DNA from: Hymenobacter terrenus
GTDB taxonomy: Bacteria; Bacteroidota; Bacteroidia; Cytophagales; Hymenobacteraceae
NCBI RefSeq assembly: GCF_000972495.1
Contig: NZ_LATM01000001.1
Coordinates: forward strand, 19,240 to 83,239
Length of the DNA stretch: 64,000 nt
Direction: 5' to 3'
The translations under genes were made by a program, and so were the position numbers. Positions within the stretch are counted from its first letter, which is position 1. Every line of letters starts with the position of its first letter. The notes under the pieces were generated by a model. It had not been told where the DNA came from, searched no databases, and was given only the letters and a program-made list of their open reading frames with translations. Shown piece after piece: positions 16,668 through 27,048 of the stretch.

Positions 16668-16727
16668 CTAGAGCCGTTTCGGGGTCTGTTGTAGCGCAGA
16701 CTACAACAGACCCCGAAACGGCTCTAG
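16668..16727. terminator. Perfect 27-bp inverted repeat downstream of rtcB
   Basis: Arms 16668-16694 and 16701-16727 are perfectly complementary (CTAGAGCCGTTTCGGGGTCT...), with loop CGCAGA. There is no T-run, so it may act as a terminator, an mRNA-end stabiliser or a mobile repeat. The 27/27 match suggests recent origin or selection. Confidence 0.6.
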
Positions 16728-16808
16728 TAGGGCAAGGTTTGCTATTGGTATACCCTAAAACGGCCAAGTAGTAGTGTAATCTCTTTAATTATTAAGTTTA
16801 CTACAGGT

Positions 16809-17531
16809 ATGAGTGTTCAGCAATTTGAATTAGATAAAGGCCGATTTGGTGAAGTTCGAAAATTGATTCTGGTCAAAGGATTGCCAATGATGGTACTGGC
16901 GATGATGGCTGGGATAGGAATGAGTTACCATAATAATGATACTCGACAAGAACAGCTAAGTTTTTGGCTTATAATGACACCTCTATTTATTGTTTTGCTG
17001 GCGGTAGGAATATACTGGGGGATTCAGCGGCAAAAGGTCCTCTTTTTAAGTTACCGTCTTACTATTGATGAACACGGAATTATGCGGGAGCAAGCAACTA
17101 CTCCCACTATCCGATTAATACGAGAGGATATACAGAAAATTTATAAAGACACTAACGGCAGCTACGCGGTAAAAGGAAACTCAATAAATGAAACTATCCT
17201 GATACCAGCCCAGGTCCAAAATCCTGCTGCTTTGGAGGAGCGTCTGGCCCGATTGAGTCCTTTGGCACCACCGCCAAACCTACCGGTTGTTACCAGAGCA
17301 TTATGGATGCTACCAGTAGTAACACTCGTGTTAATGGTGGTAGTGTATGTGTCGGTCAATAAAACAGTCGTAGCCCTTAGCGGAACGTTGCTTCTCGGAA
17401 TGTTGAGCTATTCATTGGTCGCTACACAACGGAGTAAACATGTGGATGGCAAAACGAAAAGAAGTATGTGGCTTGTATTGTTAGTTATTGCCTCTATTCT
17501 AGCCGTGATGCACGCCAAGCTCAGCACGTAA
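16809..17531 (+). CDS. Hypothetical membrane protein with four predicted helices
   Basis: A 240-residue protein. Two hydrophobic segments (about residues 27-41 and 56-75), then a soluble stretch (about 80-155) with strands LSYRLTIDEHGIMREQ and IRLIREDIQKIYKD that resemble a small PH-like (YcxB/bPH2-type) domain, then two or three more helices (about 160-235). It is lower in GC than its neighbours. No catalytic motif is seen. It lies between the rtcB hairpin and the convergent rsmE gene and is probably monocistronic. Confidence 0.75.
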   Translation: MSVQQFELDKGRFGEVRKLILVKGLPMMVLAMMAGIGMSYHNNDTRQEQLSFWLIMTPLFIVLLAVGIYWGIQRQKVLFLSYRLTIDEHGIMREQATTPTIRLIREDIQKIYKDTNGSYAVKGNSINETILIPAQVQNPAALEERLARLSPLAPPPNLPVVTRALWMLPVVTLVLMVVVYVSVNKTVVALSGTLLLGMLSYSLVATQRSKHVDGKTKRSMWLVLLVIASILAVMHAKLST

Positions 17532-17548
17532 GTGAGCTCGATTGAATT

Positions 17549-18244
17549 TCAACGGACCAAATGCGCCGTAAACACCGCCGCTAAGGCTGCCGTTTCCGTA
17601 CGTAGCCGCGAGGCGCCGAGTGTCACCGGCCGAATACCTTGGCCTAACGCTAACGAAATTTCTCCCGGCGTAAAATCGCCTTCCGGCCCGATGAGTACGC
17701 AGCAGCTCGGCCCCGCGCCGGCTACTTGCGCCAGCGCCGTACGTTCGCCTTCTTCCAGATGGGCGATGAAGGTTGTTTCTGGCGCCGCTCCATGTACAAA
17801 GGCCCCAAAATCCGTCAGCTCATCCAACTGCGGCAGCCAGGCCTGGCCCGACTGCTTCAGGGCGCTGATGGCGATTTTCTCCAGGCGCTCCAGCTTCAAT
17901 TCGCGGCGCTCGGAGCGGGCGCAGCGCAGGAAACTGATGCGCTCCACGCCGACTTCGACGGCTTTTTCCACGAACCACTCCATGCGGTCGAGGTTTTTGG
18001 TGGGGGCCACGGCCACGTGGGTAAAGTAGGGGCGGGGCGGGCTGATTTGGTGGTGGCTGATGCGCAGCTGGCAACGCTTGGGGTTAGCTTCGGCCACGGC
18101 GGCGGTGTAGCGGCCGCCGCGGCCGTCGAGTAGTTCCACGGCATGGCCGGAACCGAGGCGCAGCACCCGTACGGCGTGCTTGCTTTCGTCTTCGGGCAAG
18201 GTATAAGTGTCGCCGCTAAGGTCGGGCGCGTAGAAGGTGTGCAT
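17549..18244 (-). CDS. rsmE: 16S rRNA (uracil-1498-N3)-methyltransferase
   Basis: A 231-residue SPOUT-class enzyme that methylates U1498 of 16S rRNA in the 30S subunit using SAM. ATG 18244 gives the family N-terminus MHTFYAPDLSG, then SKHAVRVLRLGSGHAVELLDG (PUA-like domain), VAPTKNLDRMEWFVEKAVEVG, and the C-terminal SPOUT knot with VLIGPEGDFTPGEI and VTLGASRLRTETAALAA. An in-frame extension to 18337 lacks family support. It is convergent with the membrane protein gene (17 bp apart) and divergent from the SDR gene (152 bp). Confidence 0.94.
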   Translation of the reverse strand: MHTFYAPDLSGDTYTLPEDESKHAVRVLRLGSGHAVELLDGRGGRYTAAVAEANPKRCQLRISHHQISPPRPYFTHVAVAPTKNLDRMEWFVEKAVEVGVERISFLRCARSERRELKLERLEKIAISALKQSGQAWLPQLDELTDFGAFVHGAAPETTFIAHLEEGERTALAQVAGAGPSCCVLIGPEGDFTPGEISLALGQGIRPVTLGASRLRTETAALAAVFTAHLVR

Positions 18245-18396
18245 GGGGCAAAGAACGGTACTGGGATAAAAAGAGCGAGGCCGCCCAGGCGTTTCTTCGA
18301 CTAAGCGGACGGTTTGACCCGGCTTGGCGAACGACAACTACTTGGTTGGTCTGGTCGTACCTCTTGGCTCAGGTTATCACCTTTCCACTTCACCTT

Positions 18397-19443
18397 ATGA
18401 AACCCACCCTCAAGAAATTACAGGACCAAGTTATGGTCATCACCGGCGCTTCGTCGGGTATCGGTCTGGTCACGGCCCGCCTGGCCGCTAAAGAAGGAAC
18501 CCGGCTGGTGCTGGCTGCTCGCAGCGAAGACGCCCTGCGCCAGCTCGCCGATGAAATTACCGCAGCCGGCGGTGAGGCCATTTACGTGGTGGCCGACGTG
18601 AGCAACCAAGCCGACGTGAAGCACATCGCGCAGGCCGCCATCCACCGGTTCGGCGGTTTCGATACCTGGGTGAACGATGCCGGGGTGTCGATGTACGGCA
18701 AAGTCGAGCAAATGCCCGTGGATGATATGCGTAAGCTGTTCGATACCAACGTGTGGGGACTGATTTACGGCTCGCTTGAAGCCGTGCAGCACCTCAAAAC
18801 GCGGGGCGGCACCCTCATCAATATCGGCAGTATCTTGTCCGAAACCACTGCCATTCTCCAAACCATCTACAGCGCCAGCAAGCACGCCGTGAAAGGCTTC
18901 ACCGACGGCCTGCGCATGGAGCTGGAAATGGACGGTGCGCCCATCGCAGTGTCACTCGTGAAGCCAGCCGCCATCGACACGCCCTATCCGTTGCACGCCA
19001 AGAACTTCATGGACCGTGAGCCCCAGCACGCTCCGCCGGCCTACGCGCCCGATATCGTAGCTCGCGCCATCCTGCACTGCGCCGAAACTGGCCAACCCGA
19101 AGTGACGGTAGGTGGCGGTGGCAAGATGATAATGGCCATGAATCACTACGCCCCGCGCCTCACCGACAAGTTCATGGAAAAGGTGTTTGCTAAGCAGGAG
19201 AAGTCGAAGCGCCCGCCTCAGCCGCGCCACAAAAACGGCCTCGACCATGCCGCCGGCCAATTGGAAGAGCGCGGCAACTACCCCGGCCACACCCGCGAAA
19301 CCAGTATCTACACCTCCGCCACCACCAATCCGCTAGTAACGGCGGCCGTGCTGGCGGGTGCCGGCGTGGGCTTGGCCGCGTGGCTGAACAGCCGCTCGGT
19401 GGGAAGCGCTGAAGTCAAGGCCAGCGTCAACGGGCAGCGGTAG
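18397..19443 (+). CDS. SDR-family oxidoreductase
   Basis: A 348-residue protein from ATG 18397. The classical short-chain dehydrogenase signatures are present: VITGASSGIGLV (TGxxxGIG cofactor loop), ADVSN, NDAG (NNAG-type, NDAGVS), and the catalytic YSASKHA (YxxxK) with the preceding Ser in NIGSILSE. Residues 1-250 are the Rossmann domain. The long C-terminal tail (about 270-348) contains a basic stretch and a hydrophobic helix (LVTAAVLAGAGVGLAAWL), so the enzyme may be membrane-tethered, as in related fused SDR proteins. Substrate unknown. Confidence 0.92.
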   Translation: MKPTLKKLQDQVMVITGASSGIGLVTARLAAKEGTRLVLAARSEDALRQLADEITAAGGEAIYVVADVSNQADVKHIAQAAIHRFGGFDTWVNDAGVSMYGKVEQMPVDDMRKLFDTNVWGLIYGSLEAVQHLKTRGGTLINIGSILSETTAILQTIYSASKHAVKGFTDGLRMELEMDGAPIAVSLVKPAAIDTPYPLHAKNFMDREPQHAPPAYAPDIVARAILHCAETGQPEVTVGGGGKMIMAMNHYAPRLTDKFMEKVFAKQEKSKRPPQPRHKNGLDHAAGQLEERGNYPGHTRETSIYTSATTNPLVTAAVLAGAGVGLAAWLNSRSVGSAEVKASVNGQR

Positions 19444-19459
19444 GGTTCGCGTTATGTTG

Positions 19460-19520
19460 TAAAAGCGCGGTGTTTTGCAGGATTGCTCACCTATGAGCAC
19501 TGCAAAACACCGCGCTTTTA
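19460..19520. terminator. Long hairpin after the SDR gene
   Basis: Perfect 20-bp arms 19460-19479 and 19501-19520 (TAAAAGCGCGGTGTTTTGCA) with an inner GCTCA/TGAGC stem. Likely transcript end for the SDR gene. Confidence 0.6.
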
Positions 19521-19660
19521 CGTGGCCAATCTTATTTGTATCAGCCAGTCCTAGCTGAGCGCAATCGAAGCATCCTGCTCGAATCGTTTAACAATTGGAT
19601 TAGTAGTAGGATTAGAATTAAACCATGAGTAAGCAGCGCGTGTGCGACCATTAGATTTTA

Positions 19661-19710
19661 AGTCACCAAAAAGCCCTGTCAGCTGCAACTGACGGGGCTT
19701 TTTGGTGACT
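19661..19710. terminator. Bidirectional terminator hairpin before pckA stop
   Basis: Arms of 22 bp (19661-19682 and 19689-19710, AGTCACCAAAAAGCCC...) with one mismatch. A and T runs inside the stem serve both strands. It terminates pckA on the minus strand. Confidence 0.7.
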
Positions 19711-19726
19711 TAACTATTTGGTAGAA

Positions 19727-21352
19727 TTAGGCTTCTACGGCAACACGCGGCGCGCCAGCTAAAATTTCCTCATTCGCAAAGTCGGCGTACTTCTTGAAAT
19801 TCTCAACGAACTTCTCGGCCAGGTCGGCGGCGGTTTTGTCGTAGGCTTCCTTGTCGGCCCAGGTGTTGCGCGGGTCCAGGATTTCACTCGGGACGCCGGG
19901 CACTGCGCCGGGCACGGCCATGCCGAAGATGGGGTGCTTGGTGAATTTTACTTCATCGAGCTGGCCGTTGAGGGCGGCCGTAATCATGGCGCGGGTGTAG
20001 TTGAGCTTCATGCGGTGGCCGGTGCCGTAGCTGCCACCGGTCCAGCCAGTATTGATGAGCCAAACGTTGATGTCGGGGTTTTCGTCCATTTTCTGGCCTA
20101 GCATCTCGGCGTACTTGGTAGGGTGCAAGGGCAGAAATACGGCGCCGAAGCAGGCCGAGAACGTAGTTTGCGGCTCCACCACGCCCATTTCGGTACCGGC
20201 TACTTTGGCAGTGTAGCCCGACATAAACAGGTACATGGCGTGGCTCTTATCGAGCCTGCTGATGGGCGGAATCACCCCAAAAGCATCAGCAGTCAGGAAG
20301 AAAATGTTCTTTGGCGCGTCGGCCACGCTGGGCTCGATGGCGTTCGGAATGAAGTTAATAGGGTAGGCCGTCCGGGTGTTTTCGGTCACCGATTTGTTGG
20401 CGTAGTCCACAGTGTGGGTGCCGGGAATGAAGCGCGTATTCTCCACGATGGAGCCGAAGCGGATAGCATCCCAGATTTCAGGCTCCTTCTCGCGGCTAAG
20501 GTCGATGACCTTAGCATAGCAGCCGCCTTCGAAGTTGAAGATACCGGCATCCGGCGTCCAGCCGTGCTCGTCGTCGCCGATGAGGCCGCGGTTGGGGTCG
20601 GCGGAGAGGGTAGTTTTACCGGTGCCGGAGAGCCCAAAGAAGATGGCGGTGTCGCCGTCTTTGCCCACGTTGGCCGAGCAGTGCATGGGCAACGTGCTCA
20701 TCTCGTGGGGCAGCAGGTAGTTCAGCACCCCGAAAATACCCTTTTTCATCTCGCCAGCGTAGCCCGTGCCGCCAATGAGAATCATCTTCCTGGTGAAGTT
20801 GATGATGGCGAAGTTGGGCTGGCGGGTGCCATCTACAGTCGGGTCGGCTTCAAAGCCGGGGGCGCAAATGATGCTAAAATCGGGCGTCCAGCTGGTGTCG
20901 GCGCCCTCGGCGGGGCGCAGGAACATATTGTAGCAAAACAAGTTGTGCCAGGCCTGCTCGTTCACGATGCGCAGCTTGAGCTGGTAGTCGGGGTTGGCTC
21001 CGGCGTAGGCCTCGCGCACGTATAGCTCCTTGTCGGCCAGATAAGCTACCATTTTCTGGTGCAACCGGTCAAATTTATCGGCCTCGAAGGGGATGTTGAT
21101 ATCACCCCACCAAACGCTGTCTTCGGTGTTGGCATCCTTTACTACGAACCGGTCTTTAGGCGAGCGGCCCGTGAACTTGCCGGTGTCTGCCATCAGCGCG
21201 CCCGTGTCGGTGAGTGTGCCTTCGCCGTTGCGCAGGGCGTGCTCGATGAGCTCAGCGGGCGTCAGGTTGAAGTGGATGGTAGCCGTTTCGCGGAAGCCAA
21301 GCGACTGCAAACGATTGTGAAAATTGACGGCAAGGTGAGAAGCTTCTTGCAT
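19727..21352 (-). CDS. pckA: Phosphoenolpyruvate carboxykinase (ATP)
   Basis: A 541-residue protein, the standard size for the ATP-dependent enzyme, which converts oxaloacetate and ATP to PEP, CO2 and ADP in gluconeogenesis. Signatures: TGRSPKDRFVVKD, PWHNLFCYNMFLRP-type region (QAWHNLFCYNMFLRP), the kinase loop FGLSGTGKTTLSADPNR, GDDEHGW (metal-binding DD), NTRFIPGTHTVDYANKSVTENTR and FLTADAFGVIPPISRL. ATG 21352 (MQEASHLAVNFHNRL) is preferred to an upstream in-frame ATG at 21397, which overlaps the promoter box. Monocistronic between two hairpins and a divergent AraC gene. Confidence 0.97.
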   Translation of the reverse strand: MQEASHLAVNFHNRLQSLGFRETATIHFNLTPAELIEHALRNGEGTLTDTGALMADTGKFTGRSPKDRFVVKDANTEDSVWWGDINIPFEADKFDRLHQKMVAYLADKELYVREAYAGANPDYQLKLRIVNEQAWHNLFCYNMFLRPAEGADTSWTPDFSIICAPGFEADPTVDGTRQPNFAIINFTRKMILIGGTGYAGEMKKGIFGVLNYLLPHEMSTLPMHCSANVGKDGDTAIFFGLSGTGKTTLSADPNRGLIGDDEHGWTPDAGIFNFEGGCYAKVIDLSREKEPEIWDAIRFGSIVENTRFIPGTHTVDYANKSVTENTRTAYPINFIPNAIEPSVADAPKNIFFLTADAFGVIPPISRLDKSHAMYLFMSGYTAKVAGTEMGVVEPQTTFSACFGAVFLPLHPTKYAEMLGQKMDENPDINVWLINTGWTGGSYGTGHRMKLNYTRAMITAALNGQLDEVKFTKHPIFGMAVPGAVPGVPSEILDPRNTWADKEAYDKTAADLAEKFVENFKKYADFANEEILAGAPRVAVEA

Positions 21353-21395
21353 GGCTATGAAAGTGTTGGGTGGGAGTTCTCGTGAGTGAGGACAC

Positions 21396-21403
21396 AAAGG
21401 TAG
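21396..21403 (-). promoter_or_regulatory. -7 promoter box for pckA
   Basis: TACCTTTG on the minus strand, 44 bp before the start codon. No optimal -33 box at the usual spacing. Confidence 0.5.
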
Positions 21404-21593
21404 AATTGCCTGGCTTGTCGGCAGTGAAACAATTCGTTTCTTTACCGGGACAAATTAAACCTAATGCTGCTCTGACCGCGCTTCTGACCTACCAAGGCCC
21501 TGGTGCAAGGCAGTGAGGGTAGGAATAATTCAACCACGTCGTAACTCCTGATGGTCATTAGGTTTGCTTTGTCTCTGCTTTTTATGTCTGTTT

Positions 21594-22511
21594 ATGGCTA
21601 CTGATATTGCTCGATACAACGGTATTTACGGCGACAGTAAGGCAAAGATTTCGCACGATTACTTGCAAAGCCAGCTCATCGTGCCCCGGCAGCGCCTCAC
21701 CGACTGGGGCCTCAAGCCGCACCTGCACGAAAACCTGTTCCAGCTGTTCTTCCTCGAGGCCGGCCGCGCCTCCTTCAAGGCCACTACGCTGGTGGAGCTG
21801 CGCACGCCCTGCCTGGTTATCATCCCGGCCAATACCGTGCACGGCTTCACGTTTAGCCCGCAGGTGAAGGGCCGCACCCTCACGCTGGCCGAAGCCCTGC
21901 TCGACACCATTTTGCAGGCCACGCCGGGAGTGCTGGTCGAGCTAAACACGGTGCACATTCTGTCCGATTTCAACTCCGAAGTCAGCTTCGCCGATTTGCT
22001 GACCCTGGAACAGCAGATTCACACCGAGATTTATACCGAGCTGCCCGGCAAGCAGCTGGCTCTCAATGGTTATTTCAAGCTGCTGTTCGTGAAAATATTC
22101 CGGCTGCTGCACCATAACCGCCGTAAGGAGGAAAGCCCCAACCGTGCGCTGCACTATTTTCGCGAGTTTCAGAAAGCCATTGAGCAGGCCGCACCCTTCG
22201 AGAAGAAAATCTCGCAGTTTGCCCAGGAACTCAAGATTACCCAAGTACATTTAAACCGCATCTGTCAGGCCGTGAAGGGCAAAACGGCCCAGCAAATCGT
22301 GCAGGCCCATACCATTCGCAAGGCCCACAACTACCTGCTCTACACCTCGCTTTCGGTAGCCGAAATTGCCTACGAGCTGCAGTTTGTCGACCCTGGCTAC
22401 TTCACCCGGTTTTTCCGCAAACAAACCGGCCTCTCGCCCGGCGCCTACCGCGCCAAAGCCTACCGCAACGAAGGCTCACCTAAAAGTGCTAAGTCCGAAT
22501 TGCTGGAGTAA
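21594..22511 (+). CDS. AraC-family transcriptional regulator
   Basis: A 305-residue protein. Residues 1-190 form a cupin-like sensory domain (LHENLFQLFFLEAGRASFKA, PCLVIIPANTVHGFTFSP). The C-terminal 100 residues carry the two helix-turn-helix motifs: ISQFAQELKITQVHLNRICQ and SVAEIAYELQFVDPGYFTRF, followed by FRKQTGLSPGAYRA, the AraC signature. ATG 21594 is preferred to 21564. It is divergent from pckA (241 bp) and 123 bp upstream of a peptide transporter on the same strand, which may be its target; that is inference. Confidence 0.92.
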   Translation: MATDIARYNGIYGDSKAKISHDYLQSQLIVPRQRLTDWGLKPHLHENLFQLFFLEAGRASFKATTLVELRTPCLVIIPANTVHGFTFSPQVKGRTLTLAEALLDTILQATPGVLVELNTVHILSDFNSEVSFADLLTLEQQIHTEIYTELPGKQLALNGYFKLLFVKIFRLLHHNRRKEESPNRALHYFREFQKAIEQAAPFEKKISQFAQELKITQVHLNRICQAVKGKTAQQIVQAHTIRKAHNYLLYTSLSVAEIAYELQFVDPGYFTRFFRKQTGLSPGAYRAKAYRNEGSPKSAKSELLE

Positions 22512-22634
22512 AAAAATAATTCGAACGTCACACTGCCGAAACTTTCCTAGATTTACCGTGCCCCTACTGCACTAATTGTGCACCGGGCCCGGTTTTCTCA
22601 TTTGCCTTCTTATTTTCTCACCCTAACTTCTCAC

Positions 22635-24284
22635 ATGCAAACTGTCCCTGCTCATACCGAGCAACCGCTCGCCGCGGAATCCACGAGCCACCCCCGCGGG
22701 CTGTACCTGTTGTTCGCCACCGAAATGTGGGAGCGGTTCAGCTACTACGGCATGCGCGCCGTGCTCGTGCTGTTCCTCACCAAGGCCATGATGATGGACA
22801 AGGCCTTCGCGTCCAAGTTCTACGGCGGCTACACCAGCCTGATTTACCTCACCCCGCTCATCGGCGGCTTTATTGCCGACCGCTACTGGGGCAACCGGCG
22901 CTCCATTCTCACGGGCGGCATCCTGATGGCGTTGGGTCAGTTCACCCTGTTTTTCTCGGCCTCTAACTACGGTCCCGCCGAAACCCATTCGCTCAGCCAC
23001 CAACTCCTGTACCTGGGCCTTGGCTTCATGATTTTGGGCAACGGCTTCTTCAAACCCAATATTTCGAGCATGGTGGGCTCGCTCTACAGCGCCACCGATA
23101 AGCGTAAGGACGCGGCCTACACCATTTTCTACATGGGCATCAATCTGGGCTCGTTCATCGGCAACACCATCACCAGCCTCCTGGGCGACACCGGTCGCGC
23201 CGGCGACTTCCGCTGGGCATTCCTGGCCTGCGGCATTGCTATGCTGCTGGGCACGGGTATTTTCCAGTGGGGCAAAACCAAGTACCTGCACACCCCCGAA
23301 GGCGTGCAGGTGGGCGAAACCCCGGCCATTTCGGGCGGCATCAAGGGCGTCTTTGCTCTGCTGCCGGTGCTGCTGGCGTTGGCATTAGGTCTTTTATGGC
23401 TTGATTCGACACCAATATCTGGATTCATTCTTTATGTCAAGCACTTATTTGGTAGCAATTCAGACACTCTGCCAGCTTGGGCAAATGCTCCGTTGCCTAT
23501 CATTATAACATTGTTGGTAGTGGCTACTTTGGGTATTGTCATCTATATTCTATCTGATAAAACGTTGACGAATTCCGATAGACAGCGGGTGATGGTTATT
23601 TTCACGGTGGCCTTCTTTGTGGTGTTCTTCTGGGCGGCGTTTGAGCAGGCCCCAGCCTCGCTCACATTTTTCGCCGACGAGCAGATGGACCGCACGATCT
23701 TCGGCTACGAGTTGCCCGCTAGTATCTTCCAAAACCTGAATGCCTTCTTCGTGGTGGCCGGCGCCCCGGTGATGGCCCTGCTCTGGACGGCCCTGGGCAA
23801 GCGCGGGTCCGAACCGCCCTCCCCGGTCAAGATGGCCATCGGCTTGGCCCTGCTGGCCGTGGGCTACCTCGTGATGTGCTTCGGCGTGCACGACTTGCAG
23901 CCTGGCGTGAAGGTAAGCATGTTCTACCTGGTGGCCCTGTATTTCTTCCACTCCATCGGCGAGCTGTGCTTGTCGCCCATCGGCTTGTCGCTGGTGAATA
24001 AGCTGGCCCCCATCAAGTTTGCCTCCCTACTCATGGCCGTGTGGTTCCTGGCTAACGCCGCCGCCAACTACCTGGCTGGCTACATGAGCAGCCTCTATCC
24101 CGACCCCAAGTCCGATAAGCCCGCCCCCGTTCTGTTGGGCTTCCAAATCACCAACCTCTACGACTTCTTCCTGGTGTTCGTCGTGTCGGCCTCAGCGGCG
24201 GCGCTCATCCTCTTCATAATCAGCCGCCAGCTGACCAAGATGATGGATGCCCGCAACTATCCGGCGCCCGTAGCGCAGGGCTAG
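22635..24284 (+). CDS. POT-family proton-dependent oligopeptide transporter
   Basis: A 549-residue inner-membrane carrier importing di- and tripeptides with protons. The PTR2 signature is clear: FATEMWERFSYYGMRAVLVLF (ExxER-type motif in helix 1), LIGGFIADRYWGNRRS and FKPNISSMVGSLY, plus 12-14 hydrophobic helices. ATG 22635 (MQTVPAHTEQ). Codons of about 23382-23590, covering one loop and two helices, are visibly more AT-rich than the rest of the gene, suggesting a replaced segment. It is followed by a strong terminator. Confidence 0.95.
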   Translation: MQTVPAHTEQPLAAESTSHPRGLYLLFATEMWERFSYYGMRAVLVLFLTKAMMMDKAFASKFYGGYTSLIYLTPLIGGFIADRYWGNRRSILTGGILMALGQFTLFFSASNYGPAETHSLSHQLLYLGLGFMILGNGFFKPNISSMVGSLYSATDKRKDAAYTIFYMGINLGSFIGNTITSLLGDTGRAGDFRWAFLACGIAMLLGTGIFQWGKTKYLHTPEGVQVGETPAISGGIKGVFALLPVLLALALGLLWLDSTPISGFILYVKHLFGSNSDTLPAWANAPLPIIITLLVVATLGIVIYILSDKTLTNSDRQRVMVIFTVAFFVVFFWAAFEQAPASLTFFADEQMDRTIFGYELPASIFQNLNAFFVVAGAPVMALLWTALGKRGSEPPSPVKMAIGLALLAVGYLVMCFGVHDLQPGVKVSMFYLVALYFFHSIGELCLSPIGLSLVNKLAPIKFASLLMAVWFLANAAANYLAGYMSSLYPDPKSDKPAPVLLGFQITNLYDFFLVFVVSASAAALILFIISRQLTKMMDARNYPAPVAQG

Positions 24285-24357
24285 AAGCCCCAACTGTCTC
24301 TACCTCGGTCGCTTCTTGCTTAGCTGAGTAAGCAGCTTCCAATAAGATTATGGAATG

Positions 24358-24393
24358 AAAAGCCCCCGGCACTACGCTTGCCGGGGGCTTTTT
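24358..24393 (+). terminator. Rho-independent terminator of the POT gene
   Basis: Stem GCCCCCGGCA/TGCCGGGGGC, loop CTACGCT, followed by T5. Confidence 0.85.
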
Positions 24394-24399
24394 CGTGCT

Positions 24400-24667
24400 C
24401 CCTGATTACTTTCCAGCGCAACCCGAATCCTGACCAACCCATCCCGATAACTCCCAACGTCATCCCGACAACTGCCAACACTATTCCGATAACTCCCAAA
24501 GGCTCTTCGGCTACTCCCAACGCCATTCCGACTGCTTCCAAAGGCTCTTCGACCACTCCCAAAGGCTTCCCGACTACTTCCAAACCCTTCCCGATACCAA
24601 ACCTTTCGTCCCGACTCCTGACCTTCCGTCCGGGCTCTTGACCTTCTTGTCCCGACTCCTGACCCTC
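24400..24667. repeat. Tandem array with 21-bp period between two convergent terminators
   Basis: From 24421 nine 21-bp units follow one another in register (starts 24421, 24442, 24463, 24484, 24505, 24526, 24547, 24568, 24589), loosely YCCGAYnACTYCCAAmGsCw. Three 20-21 bp units of a related type (CGTCCCGACTCCTGACCTTC) follow at 24607-24667. The plus strand is strongly pyrimidine/A-biased. All frames give heptad peptides (for example NAIPTAS, KGSSTTP), but no credible gene. 21 bp equals two helical turns, so phased protein binding or curvature is possible. Confidence 0.75.
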
Positions 24668-24693
24668 CACTCCCTGGTACTACGTCCTCACGC

Positions 24694-24733
24694 ACAAAAA
24701 AGCCCCGCTGGCAACGCCAACGGGGCTTTTTTG
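24694..24733 (-). terminator. Rho-independent terminator of groESL
   Basis: Stem AAAAAAGCCCCG/CGGGGCTTTTTT with an inner TGGC/GCCA pair; U-run on the minus strand after groEL. Confidence 0.85.
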
Positions 24734-24782
24734 TGAACGAATCAAATCGGATAAACCCGTTTTAATTCGTTACATCTGCGGT

Positions 24783-26438
<1,656 letters not shown>

Positions 26439-26493
26439 TCAAGTAATTGGGGGAGTGAAATAATAGAATTTTCGGTCTGCCTAAGCTAGTGGC

Positions 26494-26784
26494 TTAGAGC
26501 ACGGCGAAAATGTCCGACTCGCGCATGATGAGCAGGTCCTCGCCGTCGACGGTGATTTCCGTGCCAGCGTATTTGCCGTACAAAACTTGGTCACCGACCT
26601 GCACCTGGGGCTTGATGATGGCGCCCGCGTCGGAGGTTTTGCCTTCGCCTACGGCCACTACTTCGCCACGCTGGGGCTTCTCCTTGGCCGTATCGGGAAT
26701 GATGATGCCGGATTTGGTTTTTTCCTCGGCGGCGGCGGCGCGAACAATGACGCGGTCGGCCAGCGGTTTCATGCTAAGTGCCAT
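26494..26784 (-). CDS. groS: 10-kDa co-chaperonin GroES
   Basis: A 96-residue protein: [41 protein letters not shown], and the end [30 protein letters not shown]. The mobile loop that contacts GroEL is [17 protein letters not shown]. It is the first gene of the groES-groEL operon, with the leader and promoter upstream at 26785-26880. No CIRCE repeat (TTAGCACTC-N9-GAGTGCTAA) was found there. Confidence 0.98.
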   Translation of the reverse strand: MALSMKPLADRVIVRAAAAEEKTKSGIIIPDTAKEKPQRGEVVAVGEGKTSDAGAIIKPQVQVGDQVLYGKYAGTEITVDGEDLLIMRESDIFAVL

Positions 26785-26863
26785 TCTGTGTGTGTTTGGT
26801 TTGAATTAGGTGGAAAAACTACGTGTCCGGCCCTCTCTCATTTCCCGTGCCAGCGCCATAAAC

Positions 26864-26879
26864 CTGACAAAATAGGCAG
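26864..26879. promoter_or_regulatory. Imperfect palindrome upstream of groES
   Basis: CTGAC-AAAATA-GGCAG, an inverted pair with one mismatch, 80-95 bp before the groES start. It is a possible heat-shock operator in place of CIRCE; position is the only support. Confidence 0.25.
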
Positions 26880-26990
26880 TATCGGGAACCAAAGCGTGGC
26901 AGAAATTTCAGGTATGAGCCGGCCAGCAGCTGGTGCGCTGCTGGAGGTGCGCCGGCAGCAAGCCCGTTGCCAACTGGAATGTTTTGAAAC

Positions 26991-27024
26991 AAAAAAGCCG
27001 GTGGCTCCCGAAGGAACCACCGGC
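26991..27024 (-). terminator. Rho-independent terminator after secG
   Basis: Stem GCCGGTGG/CCACCGGC (26997-27004, 27017-27024) followed on the minus strand by T6. Confidence 0.8.
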
Positions 27025-27048
27025 TTTAGCAGGTCAGTTGAGCGGAAA

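Noticed and set aside
24320..24695. Overlapping open frames with heptad repeats in the 21-bp array
   Set aside because: All frames are open because the repeat period is a multiple of three; none has a domain, signal or leader and both flanking terminators isolate the region.
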